Source: Parasedimentitalea marina
Lineage (GTDB): Bacteria; Pseudomonadota; Alphaproteobacteria; Rhodobacterales; Rhodobacteraceae
Assembly: GCF_004006175.1 (NCBI RefSeq)
Contig: NZ_CP033219.1
Span: forward strand, 3,720,001-3,784,000
Direction of reading: 5' to 3'
Length of the DNA: 64,000 bases
A model generated the notes under the pieces. That model was not told where the DNA came from, made no database searches, and was given only the letters and a program-made list of their open reading frames with translations. How positions within the stretch are numbered: position 1 is the first letter of the stretch; every line of letters starts with the position of its first letter. Below are positions 19,071-27,496 of the stretch, in pieces. The translations under genes and the position numbers were made by a program.

Positions 19071-19904
19071 ATGACCGGGAAAATTGCCATCCAGGGAGAG
19101 CTTGGCTCTTACAGTCACGAGGCCTGCCGCAATGCGCGACCGGGATTAGAGGTCCTGCCCTGCCGCACCTTTGAAGACGCCATCGATGCGGTGCGCAGCG
19201 GCACTGCGCAACAAGCAATGTTACCGGTTGAAAACTCGACTTATGGTCGGGTCGCCGACATCCATCGATTGCTGCCGCACAGTGGCCTGCATATCGTAGA
19301 CGAGGCCTTTGTGAGGGTTCACATCAACCTGTTGGCGGTCCCTGGCGCGACACTGGCCGACATCCAGGAAGCCCATTCTCATCTGGTGCTGTTGCCGCAA
19401 TGTGCGACATTTTTACGCGAGCACCAAATTCGCGGTCGGGTCAGCCCCGACAACGCCCGTGCCGCCCGTGAGGTTGCCGAACGTGCCGATATCCAGCATG
19501 CCGCCCTGGCCAGTGAATTGGCCGGCGAAATCTATGGTTTGAATGTCCTGGCGCGCCATATCGAGGACGAGGGAAACAACACCACTCGTTTTGTGATTAT
19601 GTCCCCCGAACTCAACACCACGCGACGCGGCGCACACGGCATGATCACCAGTTTTGTGTTCCAGGTCCGCAACATTCCCGCAGCCCTGTACAAGGCGATG
19701 GGTGGCTTTGCGACCAATGGGGTCAACATGACCAAACTGGAAAGCTATATGGTTGACGGTTCATTCACAGCGACACAGTTTTACGCCGACATCGATGGCC
19801 ATCCAGACGATGCAAATGTCAAACTCGCCCTGGACGAGCTCGCCTATTTCACAACCAACATTGAAATTCTCGGCGTCTTTCCCGCCGATAATGGCAGGTT
19901 CTGA
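19071..19904 (+). CDS. pheA: prephenate dehydratase
   Basis: This 277-residue monofunctional enzyme converts prephenate to phenylpyruvate for phenylalanine synthesis. The catalytic part begins GELGSYSHEAC and contains the NNTTRFVIM motif near residue 165, with the TRF catalytic residues. A C-terminal ACT regulatory domain follows (about 190-275) and carries LESYMVDG, the position of the phenylalanine-binding ESRP motif. There is no chorismate mutase domain, which is the usual alphaproteobacterial arrangement. No attenuator is visible. Confidence 0.95.
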   Translation: MTGKIAIQGELGSYSHEACRNARPGLEVLPCRTFEDAIDAVRSGTAQQAMLPVENSTYGRVADIHRLLPHSGLHIVDEAFVRVHINLLAVPGATLADIQEAHSHLVLLPQCATFLREHQIRGRVSPDNARAAREVAERADIQHAALASELAGEIYGLNVLARHIEDEGNNTTRFVIMSPELNTTRRGAHGMITSFVFQVRNIPAALYKAMGGFATNGVNMTKLESYMVDGSFTATQFYADIDGHPDDANVKLALDELAYFTTNIEILGVFPADNGRF

Positions 19905-19919
19905 TCTTCCGCTGATATT

Positions 19920-19947
19920 GTAGGGTGCGTGTAAGCACGCTCCCTAC
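19920..19947. repeat. GTAGGGTGCGTG palindrome, copy 2
   Basis: GTAGGGTGCGTG-TAAG-CACGCTCCCTAC pairs along 12 bp with one mismatch. It resembles the copy at 10167 and again lies between two convergent genes (pheA and the SRPBCC gene). Confidence 0.7.
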
Positions 19948-19953
19948 AGGCAT

Positions 19954-20421
19954 TCAGACCATCCGGCCCAGCCGCTCTTCTGTCGATTTGGCAAAATCGG
20001 CAACCCGGATTTTAAATCGTTTGTTCAGCTTACTCTTGGCCAGTTTCAAGGACTGAACCAACAGCCGCCCCGACAAGGTTTTTGGGGTTAGGTCCAGCGA
20101 GACCACCAACCGGGTACGTCGCGGTGACAACGCCATCAACTCGACTTTCATATCGCCCTCGATGCCACCACCATCAGCTGAAAGGCTCAGACCGGTCACC
20201 GGCTCGAATTCAGCTAAAACCAGATGAATATCACGAGACTTGCCGCGAAAAGAAAACTGCACATCCCATGCCAGGCCACTGGCAGGGGCCGCAACATCCC
20301 CCATTCTGTTCACTTCAATGCCACGACGGATGGCCGAGCGTTCAAAGCTCTCGAATTCACTCAGTACAGCGAAAACCTCGGCAATTGGGGCTTCAATATC
20401 TTCTTTGCTAACAAACTTCAT
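19954..20421 (-). CDS. SRPBCC-fold (START-like) protein
   Basis: This 155-residue protein opens MKFVSKEDIEAPIAEVFAVLSEFESFERSA, the classic strand-helix-helix start of the START/Bet v1 (SRPBCC) fold, which encloses a hydrophobic ligand pocket. The C-terminal helix is basic (KLAKSKLNKRFKIRVADFAK). There is no signal peptide. The ligand cannot be deduced, and it sits alone between pheA and nudC. A GGGGAC ribosome site lies just upstream. Confidence 0.8.
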   Translation of the reverse strand: MKFVSKEDIEAPIAEVFAVLSEFESFERSAIRRGIEVNRMGDVAAPASGLAWDVQFSFRGKSRDIHLVLAEFEPVTGLSLSADGGGIEGDMKVELMALSPRRTRLVVSLDLTPKTLSGRLLVQSLKLAKSKLNKRFKIRVADFAKSTEERLGRMV

Positions 20422-20480
20422 TTTGTCCCCATTACGCGCTTATCCACACCGACCTATTGGATGCACCGCCATTACTCTCT

Positions 20481-21464
20481 TCAATCTAGCGTATCTGCAA
20501 GCCAGTTTTGCAACAAGAAATGCGCAATTGCACCTTTCCGAGCCGGCTTGATGCTAGGATGTTCGCCAGCAAACACTGTCATCATGTCTGCGCGGCTGAC
20601 CCATAGTGCGTCTTCAATCTCGGTGTGGTCAATGGCCAGCTCACGTCCCAAGGCGACCCCGGCGCAGCCAAACATCAGCGACATTGGGAAAGGCCAGGGC
20701 TGGCTTGACAGGTAGGTCACCGCACCAACTTTCACACCTGCCTCTTCCAGCACTTCCCGGCGCACTGCAGCTTCCAGCGTTTCACCGGGTTCGACAAATC
20801 CAGCCAGCAGCGAGTACATACCTTCGGGCCATCCTGGCGACCGCCCCATAAGAACTGAATCACCATGGGTGATCAGCATGATCACCACCGGATCGGTGCG
20901 TGGAAAATGAGAAGTATTGCAGGCGCCGCAATTGCGCTGCCAACCGGCCTGAGCGACCTGGCTGGGCTGACCACAGCGGGCACAAAACTGATGACTTTTG
21001 TGCCAGGACAGCACGGCATTGGCAGTCGCCGCCAGTTCCGCCTCCAGTGGCGTCAGAAAGGCCATCATCCTGCGTAGCTCGGTGAACACATGGCCGGCAG
21101 GCAAATTCGGGTGCTGTTGTTCGCTGGCATCCGCAAAACTGGCCAACATTGCCTGATCCAGCGCATCCGGCTGCCAGGTGCTGATGTCACAGGCAAACTG
21201 CGGCGCGCCAGTTGGGGCCAGGCCCAGAAAAATGGCGCTATCCCGTCGTGTATCCGCCAGCGGGTGATCCGTTGTGATCATCACCAATCGGTCCGGAGAC
21301 GATCCGCGGCCGCTGCGCTCAGACAGTGGCTTGCCTTGCCAGATCAACAAAACCGAGGCCTTTGGGTCCGCCCAGGCCGCAGCCAGAGCCTCTGCATCGC
21401 CACGTAGATGCGCAGCCCGGTCCAGACCGCCGCCGCCAAAGGTTACCTGTTCTGCTCGCTTCAC
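20481..21464 (-). CDS. nudC: NADH pyrophosphatase / decapping Nudix hydrolase NudC
   Basis: About 327 residues from a GTG at 21464, chosen because AAGGAG lies six bases before it; the longer upstream frame has no such site. It has an N-terminal NUDIX-like domain, a four-cysteine zinc ribbon (FCARCGQP and NCGACN), and the Nudix box GFVEPGETLEAAVRREVLEE with all GX5EX7REUXEE residues. An SQPWPFP stretch after the box is the NADH-pyrophosphatase marker. The enzyme cleaves NAD(H) to NMN(H) plus AMP and can remove NAD caps from RNA. Confidence 0.93.
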   Translation of the reverse strand: MKRAEQVTFGGGGLDRAAHLRGDAEALAAAWADPKASVLLIWQGKPLSERSGRGSSPDRLVMITTDHPLADTRRDSAIFLGLAPTGAPQFACDISTWQPDALDQAMLASFADASEQQHPNLPAGHVFTELRRMMAFLTPLEAELAATANAVLSWHKSHQFCARCGQPSQVAQAGWQRNCGACNTSHFPRTDPVVIMLITHGDSVLMGRSPGWPEGMYSLLAGFVEPGETLEAAVRREVLEEAGVKVGAVTYLSSQPWPFPMSLMFGCAGVALGRELAIDHTEIEDALWVSRADMMTVFAGEHPSIKPARKGAIAHFLLQNWLADTLD

Positions 21465-21741
21465 AATACGCTCCTTGCTTTCCGACAAAGTTTTCCGGCA
21501 AAATTCCGTGACATACAGCCTTGAGTTTACCGACTGGAAACACATCACTTGCATTTTTTGCAAGCAACTATTGCTACCGCACCTTGCAGGATGGCTTTTG
21601 GACTGCCACACATACAGCACAGAATACAAGTGTTTGACCCAGGGGCTGCCTCATGGTCTTTTTGGTTAAAGATGTATTTAAAATGTGACTGGGCAGACTC
21701 TCCAATCATTGTTTTCATCACAGCAAAGAAAACCGCGGCCA

Positions 21742-23640
21742 ATGTGCGGACATGACAGGACAGGCGTCAGGCGCATCGAACACAGCACGTTGCCAAATTC
21801 CGAACGATCCGATCCGCTACACCAGGCCAACCTGCGTGTTCTGGCGACGACTGACCTGCATATGAACCTCTTGGGCTATGATTATTACGGCGACCGGACG
21901 GACCCCAGCATTGGCCTGTCACGTACTGCAACGCTGATTGCAAAAGCCCGTGTCGAGGCAATGCGTTTCGGGGCCGCCACGCTGCTGGTCGACAATGGCG
22001 ATGCTGTGCAAGGCGCGCCCTTGGGTGATCAGCTTGATGCTTCGGCGGTCCACCCCTTAATGCGGGCCTTTCACGTCCTGAAATACGATGCCATTGGCTT
22101 GGGGAACCATGATTTTAACTTTGGTCTCAAGTCGCTTGAGCACATTCTGAGAGACGCCCCATGCCCCGTCATATGCTCAAACATGACGTCGGTGGCGCCT
22201 GAAACCCAACTTCCCTTCGTTGCCTCTACAATTCTGGAACGCCCAATTCCGGCGCACCCCGAAACGCCCGCTGTCCGGATTGGCCTGCTGTCTGTGCTAC
22301 CAGAGCAAACCCTGCAATGGGATGCCCATCAACTAAAAGGCCGGGTCAAAGTTGAAAACATGGTGCAGGCCGCGCGCAGGACAAGCGCCGCCCTGCGTGC
22401 GGGTGGCTGCGACGTGATTATTGCTCTTGCCCATACTGGTATTGGGCATGCAACAGACTCGGAAGACTCAGAAAACGCATTGCAGCGCTTGGCTCTTATC
22501 GGTGACATCGACGCCCTGATCGGTGGTCATACGCATCTGCAGTTACCTGACCCTTCCAATCCCTTTTCCAAACCAGTGGTGATGCCCGGTGCATTTGGTT
22601 CACACCTTGGAGTGATTGATTTGCGACTGGTTCACGGTCCTGACGGCTGGACGGTAGACGGTTGGGACTGCAGTTTGCGCGCCATATCGCAGCGCACCAA
22701 AACCGGTAAGTTAAGACCGCAGGTCACCGAGGACGTCGCCCTGGTTCACGCACTCGCAAAGGACCACGCGGCCACTCTGAGCCGGACCAACGAACCGATT
22801 GGCCATTGCTCGCAGTCATTGCATTCCTTTTTCACGTTTATTGCCCCCGATCGATCGCTCACTTTAGTCGCCAGCGCGCAGGCGGCGGCGTTGCGACCGA
22901 TGCTGGAGGGGACCCCGGAAAGCGAATTGCCGCTTCTTTCCGCTGTGTCGCCCTGCAAATTCGGAGCCCGCACAGGCCCCACCTATTACACTGATGTCGC
23001 CGCCGGCCCGCTGTGCCGTCGCCATGTCGCAGACTTGCATGTTTTTCCGAATCTTCTGAATGCCGTTACCCTTTCGGGTGCAATGGTGCTCAACTGGTTG
23101 GAAATGTCGGCGGGCCTGTTCCATCAGATTGCTTCCGGCTCTTGTGGAACTGAGCTGGTCAATCGTGACAGGGTTGGCCACAATTTTGATGTCATGTACG
23201 GGTTGGAATATGAAATTGACCTGTCCGTGCCTGCCCGCTTTCATGCTTCAGGAAATTTGGCAGATGGACAGACCCGCCGCATCCGCAATCCCCGCTGGAA
23301 TGGGCAACAGATTGACCCCGACCAGCAGTTTGTCGTCGCAGTCAATAGCCACCGGGCTGTCGGTGGCGGCAATTTCACAATGGTGCCGCAAGCCAGACAT
23401 CTCTCCCTGCCGATCCGATCAATACAGGATATTATCTACGACTATCTGAACGGCACTCTTGCAGCGGACCCTTTGGCAGCGGCGCCACCGCCTTGGCGGC
23501 TGGCAAGTCAGCCGGGGGCTCAGGTCCTTGCCTATACTGGCCCCGCGGCACGGCCTTACCTGGACGAGCTGTCGCATCTGAACCTCGCCGCGCCCAAAGT
23601 CACCTCTGATGGCTTCCTGCTGCTACAAATTCCGTTGTAA
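21742..23640 (+). CDS. metallophosphoesterase of the 5'-/3'-nucleotidase (CpdB) family
   Basis: About 632 residues if it starts at the ATG at 21742; the start is uncertain because no ribosome site stands out and a GTG at 21685 is also in frame. The two-metal core motifs are present: TTDLHMN, DNGDAVQG, GNHDFN, AHTGIGH and GGHTHLQ. The C-terminal half matches the nucleotidase substrate domain. Relatives hydrolyse 2',3'-cyclic nucleotides and 3'-AMP in the periplasm. I see no signal peptide at any possible start, which is odd for the family. Confidence 0.82.
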   Translation: MCGHDRTGVRRIEHSTLPNSERSDPLHQANLRVLATTDLHMNLLGYDYYGDRTDPSIGLSRTATLIAKARVEAMRFGAATLLVDNGDAVQGAPLGDQLDASAVHPLMRAFHVLKYDAIGLGNHDFNFGLKSLEHILRDAPCPVICSNMTSVAPETQLPFVASTILERPIPAHPETPAVRIGLLSVLPEQTLQWDAHQLKGRVKVENMVQAARRTSAALRAGGCDVIIALAHTGIGHATDSEDSENALQRLALIGDIDALIGGHTHLQLPDPSNPFSKPVVMPGAFGSHLGVIDLRLVHGPDGWTVDGWDCSLRAISQRTKTGKLRPQVTEDVALVHALAKDHAATLSRTNEPIGHCSQSLHSFFTFIAPDRSLTLVASAQAAALRPMLEGTPESELPLLSAVSPCKFGARTGPTYYTDVAAGPLCRRHVADLHVFPNLLNAVTLSGAMVLNWLEMSAGLFHQIASGSCGTELVNRDRVGHNFDVMYGLEYEIDLSVPARFHASGNLADGQTRRIRNPRWNGQQIDPDQQFVVAVNSHRAVGGGNFTMVPQARHLSLPIRSIQDIIYDYLNGTLAADPLAAAPPPWRLASQPGAQVLAYTGPAARPYLDELSHLNLAAPKVTSDGFLLLQIPL

Positions 23641-23693
23641 CTCTGCGCTGGCACGGCTTGTCTTTCATCCCGTAGCCGCCTATATCGGGATTC

Positions 23694-23787
23694 GAGAGGT
23701 TGGCGCGGGCAAGCGCCTCGCCAACCTGGTCAGATCCGGAAGGAAGCAGCCACAACGAGCCCCGCTTGGGTCGATGTCCAGCCTCTC
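23694..23787 (+). ncRNA. ffs: signal recognition particle RNA (4.5S type)
   Basis: The core GGTCAGATCCGGAAGGAAGCAGCC, described here by its parts, runs over about 23727-23752. It contains the GGAA tetraloop and the AGCAGCC internal-loop strand bound by Ffh. The outer ends GAGAGG and CCTCTC pair to close a rod of 94 nt. This is the small bacterial SRP RNA that guides inner-membrane proteins with Ffh and FtsY. The ends are set by the closing helix and may be off by a few bases. Confidence 0.93.
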
Positions 23788-24000
23788 ACCTTATTCGAAG
23801 CCTGCGCCGCAGGCCCACACCCTATCGGAGCATTGCTCCCACAGCCTGACCGGAGGGCCTGATGATTGTAGCAGTACCGACCCTTCAGGCAGCGCTCTCC
23901 TGATCTGGCCCACGGCCAACTCCCTGCCTGAACACCCCTCCTGTTGTGATGCGCGCCTGCCATCGCATAGGCCTTTGTACGTTCAATTACAGGCAGAGCC
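23788..24000 (+). other. ffs-rsgA spacer with small hairpins
   Basis: This stretch of 213 bases has no gene. It begins with a hairpin GCCTGCG-C-CGCAGGC at 23800-23814, then GGAGCATTGCTCC, which may help 3' end formation of ffs. No clear T tract follows. The rsgA promoter should be at its right end. Confidence 0.5.
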
Positions 24001-25026
24001 ATGACGCTTACCTATTCAGACCTTGGATGGTCTAACTTTTTTCAATCTCAACAAGACGCTGATGCCGATCTTACGCCCTATCGCATTTCAGCCGTGCACC
24101 GGGACAAGCTAACCGGCCTGTCACCCGACGGTGAAATCCAACTGCTGCCGGATCGGTTGACCGGCGAATTTGCCGTTGGTGACTGGGTCCTGGCCAACGC
24201 CGCAGACCAAGTCTGCGAGCGTCTGGAGCGCCAGACCGAACTAAGCCGCCGCGCCGCCGGAACTGACGCCCGCGAACAACTGATCGCGGCGAATGTCGAT
24301 GTGTTGTTCATCACCACCTCATGCAACGCCGATTTCAATCTGGCCCGACTGGAGCGCTATCTGGCACTGGCGCACCAGTCAGGTTGTTATCCGGTGGTGG
24401 TGCTAACCAAGGCCGATGTCTGCGAGGATGCCAGCGTGTATCGCAAGCAGGCAGAATCTTTGGCGGCTTCGCTGACCGTGCTGACTTTGGATGCCAAGAA
24501 CCCAGACGACGTCACCCAGCTATTGGCCTGGGTCAAACCCAGTCAAACGGCAACTTTGGTGGGATCATCCGGCGTTGGCAAAACAACCCTGACCAATGGA
24601 TTGACTGGCAGCAAGGACGCTGTGCGCGACATTCGTGAAGACGACTCTAAGGGCCGTCACACCACCACCGCGCGCTACCTGCGCCGCATGGTCAACGGTG
24701 GCTGGCTCATCGACACCCCCGGCATGCGCGCCCTGCGCATCAAGGATGCCGACGAAGGCGTCGAGGAAGTCTTCTCTGACTTGATGGAAATCGCCCAAGG
24801 TTGCCGGTTCAACGACTGCTCCCACAGTGGCGAGCCGGGCTGCGCGGTCACGGCTGCCGTAAAGGAGGGTACGCTTGAACTCGCCCGTGTCGAACGTTGG
24901 CAGAAACTACACCGCGATGAAGAGCGAAACACCGAAACCCTTGTGCAGTCACGCCGACGCGACAAGGGGTTCGGCAAAATGATCAAGTCGATGAAGCGCG
25001 ACCATAAGGGACGCAAAGGTTACTAA
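24001..25026 (+). CDS. rsgA: ribosome small subunit GTPase RsgA
   Basis: This 341-residue circularly permuted GTPase has an OB-fold N-terminus (about 30-90). The G4 motif TKAD (136-139) comes before the G1 P-loop GSSGVGKTTL (188-197), followed by DTPGMR (G3). The zinc site CRFNDCSHSGEPGC lies near 272-285, and the basic tail is RRRDKGFGKMIKSMKRDHKGRK. It binds the late 30S subunit and helps mature the decoding centre. It follows the SRP RNA gene and is convergent with the hydrolase gene. Confidence 0.95.
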   Translation: MTLTYSDLGWSNFFQSQQDADADLTPYRISAVHRDKLTGLSPDGEIQLLPDRLTGEFAVGDWVLANAADQVCERLERQTELSRRAAGTDAREQLIAANVDVLFITTSCNADFNLARLERYLALAHQSGCYPVVVLTKADVCEDASVYRKQAESLAASLTVLTLDAKNPDDVTQLLAWVKPSQTATLVGSSGVGKTTLTNGLTGSKDAVRDIREDDSKGRHTTTARYLRRMVNGGWLIDTPGMRALRIKDADEGVEEVFSDLMEIAQGCRFNDCSHSGEPGCAVTAAVKEGTLELARVERWQKLHRDEERNTETLVQSRRRDKGFGKMIKSMKRDHKGRKGY

Positions 25027-25038
25027 GCTGCCACTCGG

Positions 25039-25956
25039 TTAGGCCACGGAAGCCATACAAAGGCTGGTGCCCTGGACATCCTCGGGCACCAGTGTCGGCC
25101 ACAGGGCGGCATTGCTGCGTGCAAAAGCCCCCATGTGGCCAATTTTCTTCAATCCATAATCCTGCGGCGTCAGTTCAGTTCTGGTTTGTTCCACATCGCC
25201 ATAGACCTCTCCAAGGCGCCAGACGCAGGCAGGGGGAATCATTTCGTCGTCACTCATCCCAAACAAATCCACCGGCACATCCCAACTCTGCCAGTCCGGC
25301 AACGGCAAGCCAGCCCCAACCTCAGGCAGATAGCTCCCCGGCGTGGTGCACCACTTGCGCCATTGCCAGTAAACGCCGGCCGGCAAGTCGGCCCCAAATC
25401 CCAGTGCACGTCCGGGCAAATACCCCATCAGCTTGACCGCCAATGGTACATGTCCGAACCAAAAGCCTAAAGCCAAAGCACGGTATGGCCATGGGTGATC
25501 GTTGTGATGCACCAGCCCGCCTGCCACCACGATCATTCGGGAAATATCCTCAATCCCGTCCTGTAGTGGCATCAGCATCGCCCCAAGCGAGTGTCCAATC
25601 ACCCACAAAGGAGCTTCAGGATAATGTCGCCGCATTTCATCGCGCGCGGCGGGCTGTTCCACCATTGTCCAGCGCGCCATAGTGGCGTCGGATTGGCGCA
25701 ACGGCCGCTGCGCTGAGGCACCAAAATCGCTGTAATCATAGGTCAAACAGGCCATGCCGCGCTCGGCTGCCAGCCAACGGGCAAAATGGCGGTAAAAGCT
25801 TTGCGGCACCGCAGTTGCACCATTCAGGACCACCACCGCACGTGGAGTGCCTTTGGGACGGTAGAGATGCCCAGTCAACGCCACTCCTGCAGCGTCAAAC
25901 TGTACTTTATCGACCCTAACAAAGGCATCTGGGTCGAAATTTTCGAAATCTAGCAT
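25039..25956 (-). CDS. alpha/beta hydrolase under TetR control
   Basis: About 305 residues. The ATG at 25956 follows AGGAGG at ideal distance; a much longer upstream frame would run across the operators and is rejected. The serine nucleophile elbow is GHSLGAM near residue 123, preceded by a VVLNGATAVPQSFYRHFARWLA oxyanion region. The C-terminal histidine is probably in KKIGHMGAF. The substrate is unknown. The promoter region holds two TetR operators shared with the divergent regulator gene, so ligand-induced expression is likely. Confidence 0.85.
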   Translation of the reverse strand: MLDFENFDPDAFVRVDKVQFDAAGVALTGHLYRPKGTPRAVVVLNGATAVPQSFYRHFARWLAAERGMACLTYDYSDFGASAQRPLRQSDATMARWTMVEQPAARDEMRRHYPEAPLWVIGHSLGAMLMPLQDGIEDISRMIVVAGGLVHHNDHPWPYRALALGFWFGHVPLAVKLMGYLPGRALGFGADLPAGVYWQWRKWCTTPGSYLPEVGAGLPLPDWQSWDVPVDLFGMSDDEMIPPACVWRLGEVYGDVEQTRTELTPQDYGLKKIGHMGAFARSNAALWPTLVPEDVQGTSLCMASVA

Positions 25957-25968
25957 GCAAAATCCTCC

Positions 25969-25984
25969 TAGACCAATCGGTCCA
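25969..25984. promoter_or_regulatory. TetR operator, site 1
   Basis: TAGACCAATCGGTCCA is a near-perfect palindrome only 12 bp upstream of the hydrolase ATG. It partly overlaps the ribosome-binding region. It matches site 2 in 13 of 16 positions when compared directly. Confidence 0.8.
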
Positions 25985-25995
25985 CACGACATATC

Positions 25996-26011
25996 TGGAC
26001 CAATTGGTCTA
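25996..26011. promoter_or_regulatory. TetR operator, site 2
   Basis: TGGACCAATTGGTCTA is centred 27 bp from site 1 and 27 bp before the regulator's ATG. Its core GACCAATTGGTC is an exact 12-bp palindrome. The GACC..GGTC core with TAGA/TCTA flanks resembles the boxes bound by the LmrA/YxaF group of TetR proteins. Confidence 0.82.
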
Positions 26012-26030
26012 GGTATGTCAAGCTGCCTAA

Positions 26031-26666
26031 ATGACTGACGCAACATCCCCCTCCAAGACCCCCAAACCACGACCAACCAAGGATCGTTTGATCCGCGCAG
26101 CCGCGCATCTGTTTGGCAATCACGGGTATCATGGGGTTGGCCTGGCCGAGATCCTGACCAAGGCGCAGGCCCCCAAAGGATCGATGTATCATCACTTTCC
26201 CAATGGAAAATCCGACTTGGCGATGGCCTCCGCGACCTGGGCATCGGACCAGATCCTGCTGTTGATTGCTGCCTCGTTCGAACCTTCGGAGAATTTCACC
26301 GAAGGCGCCACCACCCTGTGCCACAAACTGGCTGACCTGTTTGAGATCACCGGAAAATGGTGCGGCTGCCCGATCTCCTCCACCCTGTTCGAAGGCCCGG
26401 ACAACGCTGAATTCCACCGTCACGCTGCACATCTTTTTGAGGGTTGGATTACCGAAGTGGACGATCATGCACAGCGTCTCGGGATGGCCAAAGACAAATC
26501 CGCGCTGGCTGCACAGAATTTCTACATCCTGCTGCAAGGCAGTTGGCAACTGGCGCGGGTGCGACGTGATTCGGATGTGATCCGCGCCCTGCCCGCCCTG
26601 CTGCACTACAAACCTACAAAGTCAGACAGATCCTGTGGCGACCTCAACGCTCCCTCGGGCACCTGA
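26031..26666 (+). CDS. TetR-family repressor, LmrA/YxaF-like
   Basis: This 211-residue protein has an N-terminal helix-turn-helix. The PKGSMYHHFPNGKSDL segment after the recognition helix is characteristic of the LmrA/YxaF branch. The C-terminal ligand domain contains a CGCPIS segment (about residues 118-123) typical of that branch. Divergent from the hydrolase gene, it should repress both genes through the paired palindromes between them. Its stop codon lies in the first unit of a 25-bp tandem repeat. The ligand is unknown. Confidence 0.9.
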   Translation: MTDATSPSKTPKPRPTKDRLIRAAAHLFGNHGYHGVGLAEILTKAQAPKGSMYHHFPNGKSDLAMASATWASDQILLLIAASFEPSENFTEGATTLCHKLADLFEITGKWCGCPISSTLFEGPDNAEFHRHAAHLFEGWITEVDDHAQRLGMAKDKSALAAQNFYILLQGSWQLARVRRDSDVIRALPALLHYKPTKSDRSCGDLNAPSGT

Positions 26667-26736
26667 CGGCGCGGGTTAATCGTGTACCTGACGGCACTGG
26701 TTAATTATGCGCCTGACGGCGCGGGCCATAGGCCCA
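26662..26736. repeat. 25-bp tandem repeat, three units
   Basis: Units begin at 26662, 26687 and 26712, each opening CCTGACGGC and continuing GCGGGTTAAT or a variant (CACTGGTTAAT, GCGGGCCATA). The first unit contains the TetR stop codon, and the third encodes the C-terminus of the convergent phosphatase. Confidence 0.85.
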
Positions 26737-27231
26737 TTGCATCTGCTCTGGTGTCTCGACTGCACAGGGTCGAACTGCGCGCAGCCGTGCCAGGGCCACC
26801 GCTGGCTTTTCGCCGCATTCGATCATCAGCCTCAACACCACCATGCCCGAACGACCACAGCCACCACGACAATGCACCAACACCCGTCCGCCCCCCACCA
26901 AAGCTTTGCGGGCCATATGGCTAACCGGTGGCCATTTTGCCAAAACTTCGGGCGGTGGTGGGCTGAAGTCGGGCACAGGCAGATGAACCCAGCGACTGGC
27001 CAGACTTTGAATATCCGTGCCCAGCGTTGCCCCGCCAACAGCCACCTGCTCGGCCTCTGTGGTCATCGAAATAACCAGACCCGGCTGCCAATCATGGATA
27101 TGATCCAGGTCACCGCGATAATTGCCACCTGCCCCTGGAAGTGGGCAGAGTGCCAAAATGCCATCCGCCACCGACAGTGCGTGGATCACCAACGCACCCT
27201 CTTTTTGCCCAACCGATTCAGATTGCATCAT
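26701..27231 (-). CDS. protein tyrosine/dual-specificity phosphatase-like protein
   Basis: This 176-residue protein carries the P-loop HCRGGCGRSG (C121 nucleophile, R127), the CX5R signature of cysteine phosphatases. A general-acid Asp is plausible in LPVPDFSPP about 32 residues earlier, the typical spacing. GGGAGAG precedes the ATG. The physiological substrate is unknown; small enzymes of this type act on phosphotyrosine, phosphoinositides or nucleotides. The last residues (QAHN) come from the third unit of the tandem repeat. Confidence 0.85.
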   Translation of the reverse strand: MMQSESVGQKEGALVIHALSVADGILALCPLPGAGGNYRGDLDHIHDWQPGLVISMTTEAEQVAVGGATLGTDIQSLASRWVHLPVPDFSPPPPEVLAKWPPVSHMARKALVGGGRVLVHCRGGCGRSGMVVLRLMIECGEKPAVALARLRAVRPCAVETPEQMQWAYGPRRQAHN

Positions 27232-27496
27232 CTCTCCCTACTGGTCTGTGCTGTTGCCCTTGCCGTACCCATTTTTAAAACCAGTTCGCCCGACTGTAGC
27301 GTCGAGAGAGGCTTGCGTAAAAATAATTTATGAGGCTGCACTATCATTCCCGGCCTGCGCCCATGGAAAAATGACGCCAGTGTCGCCTAAACACGACAAC
27401 CAAGTCGCTACACCTTGGCAACAGCAGTGGACGAAACGGGTCAGCTTGAATACCCTGCGCAAAACCAGAATGTCCCCGAATCCGGCACGAGTACAC

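Noticed and set aside
25957..26244. Longer N-terminus for the alpha/beta hydrolase
   Set aside because: It would run across both TetR operators and the divergent regulator; AGGAGG before 25956 fixes the start.
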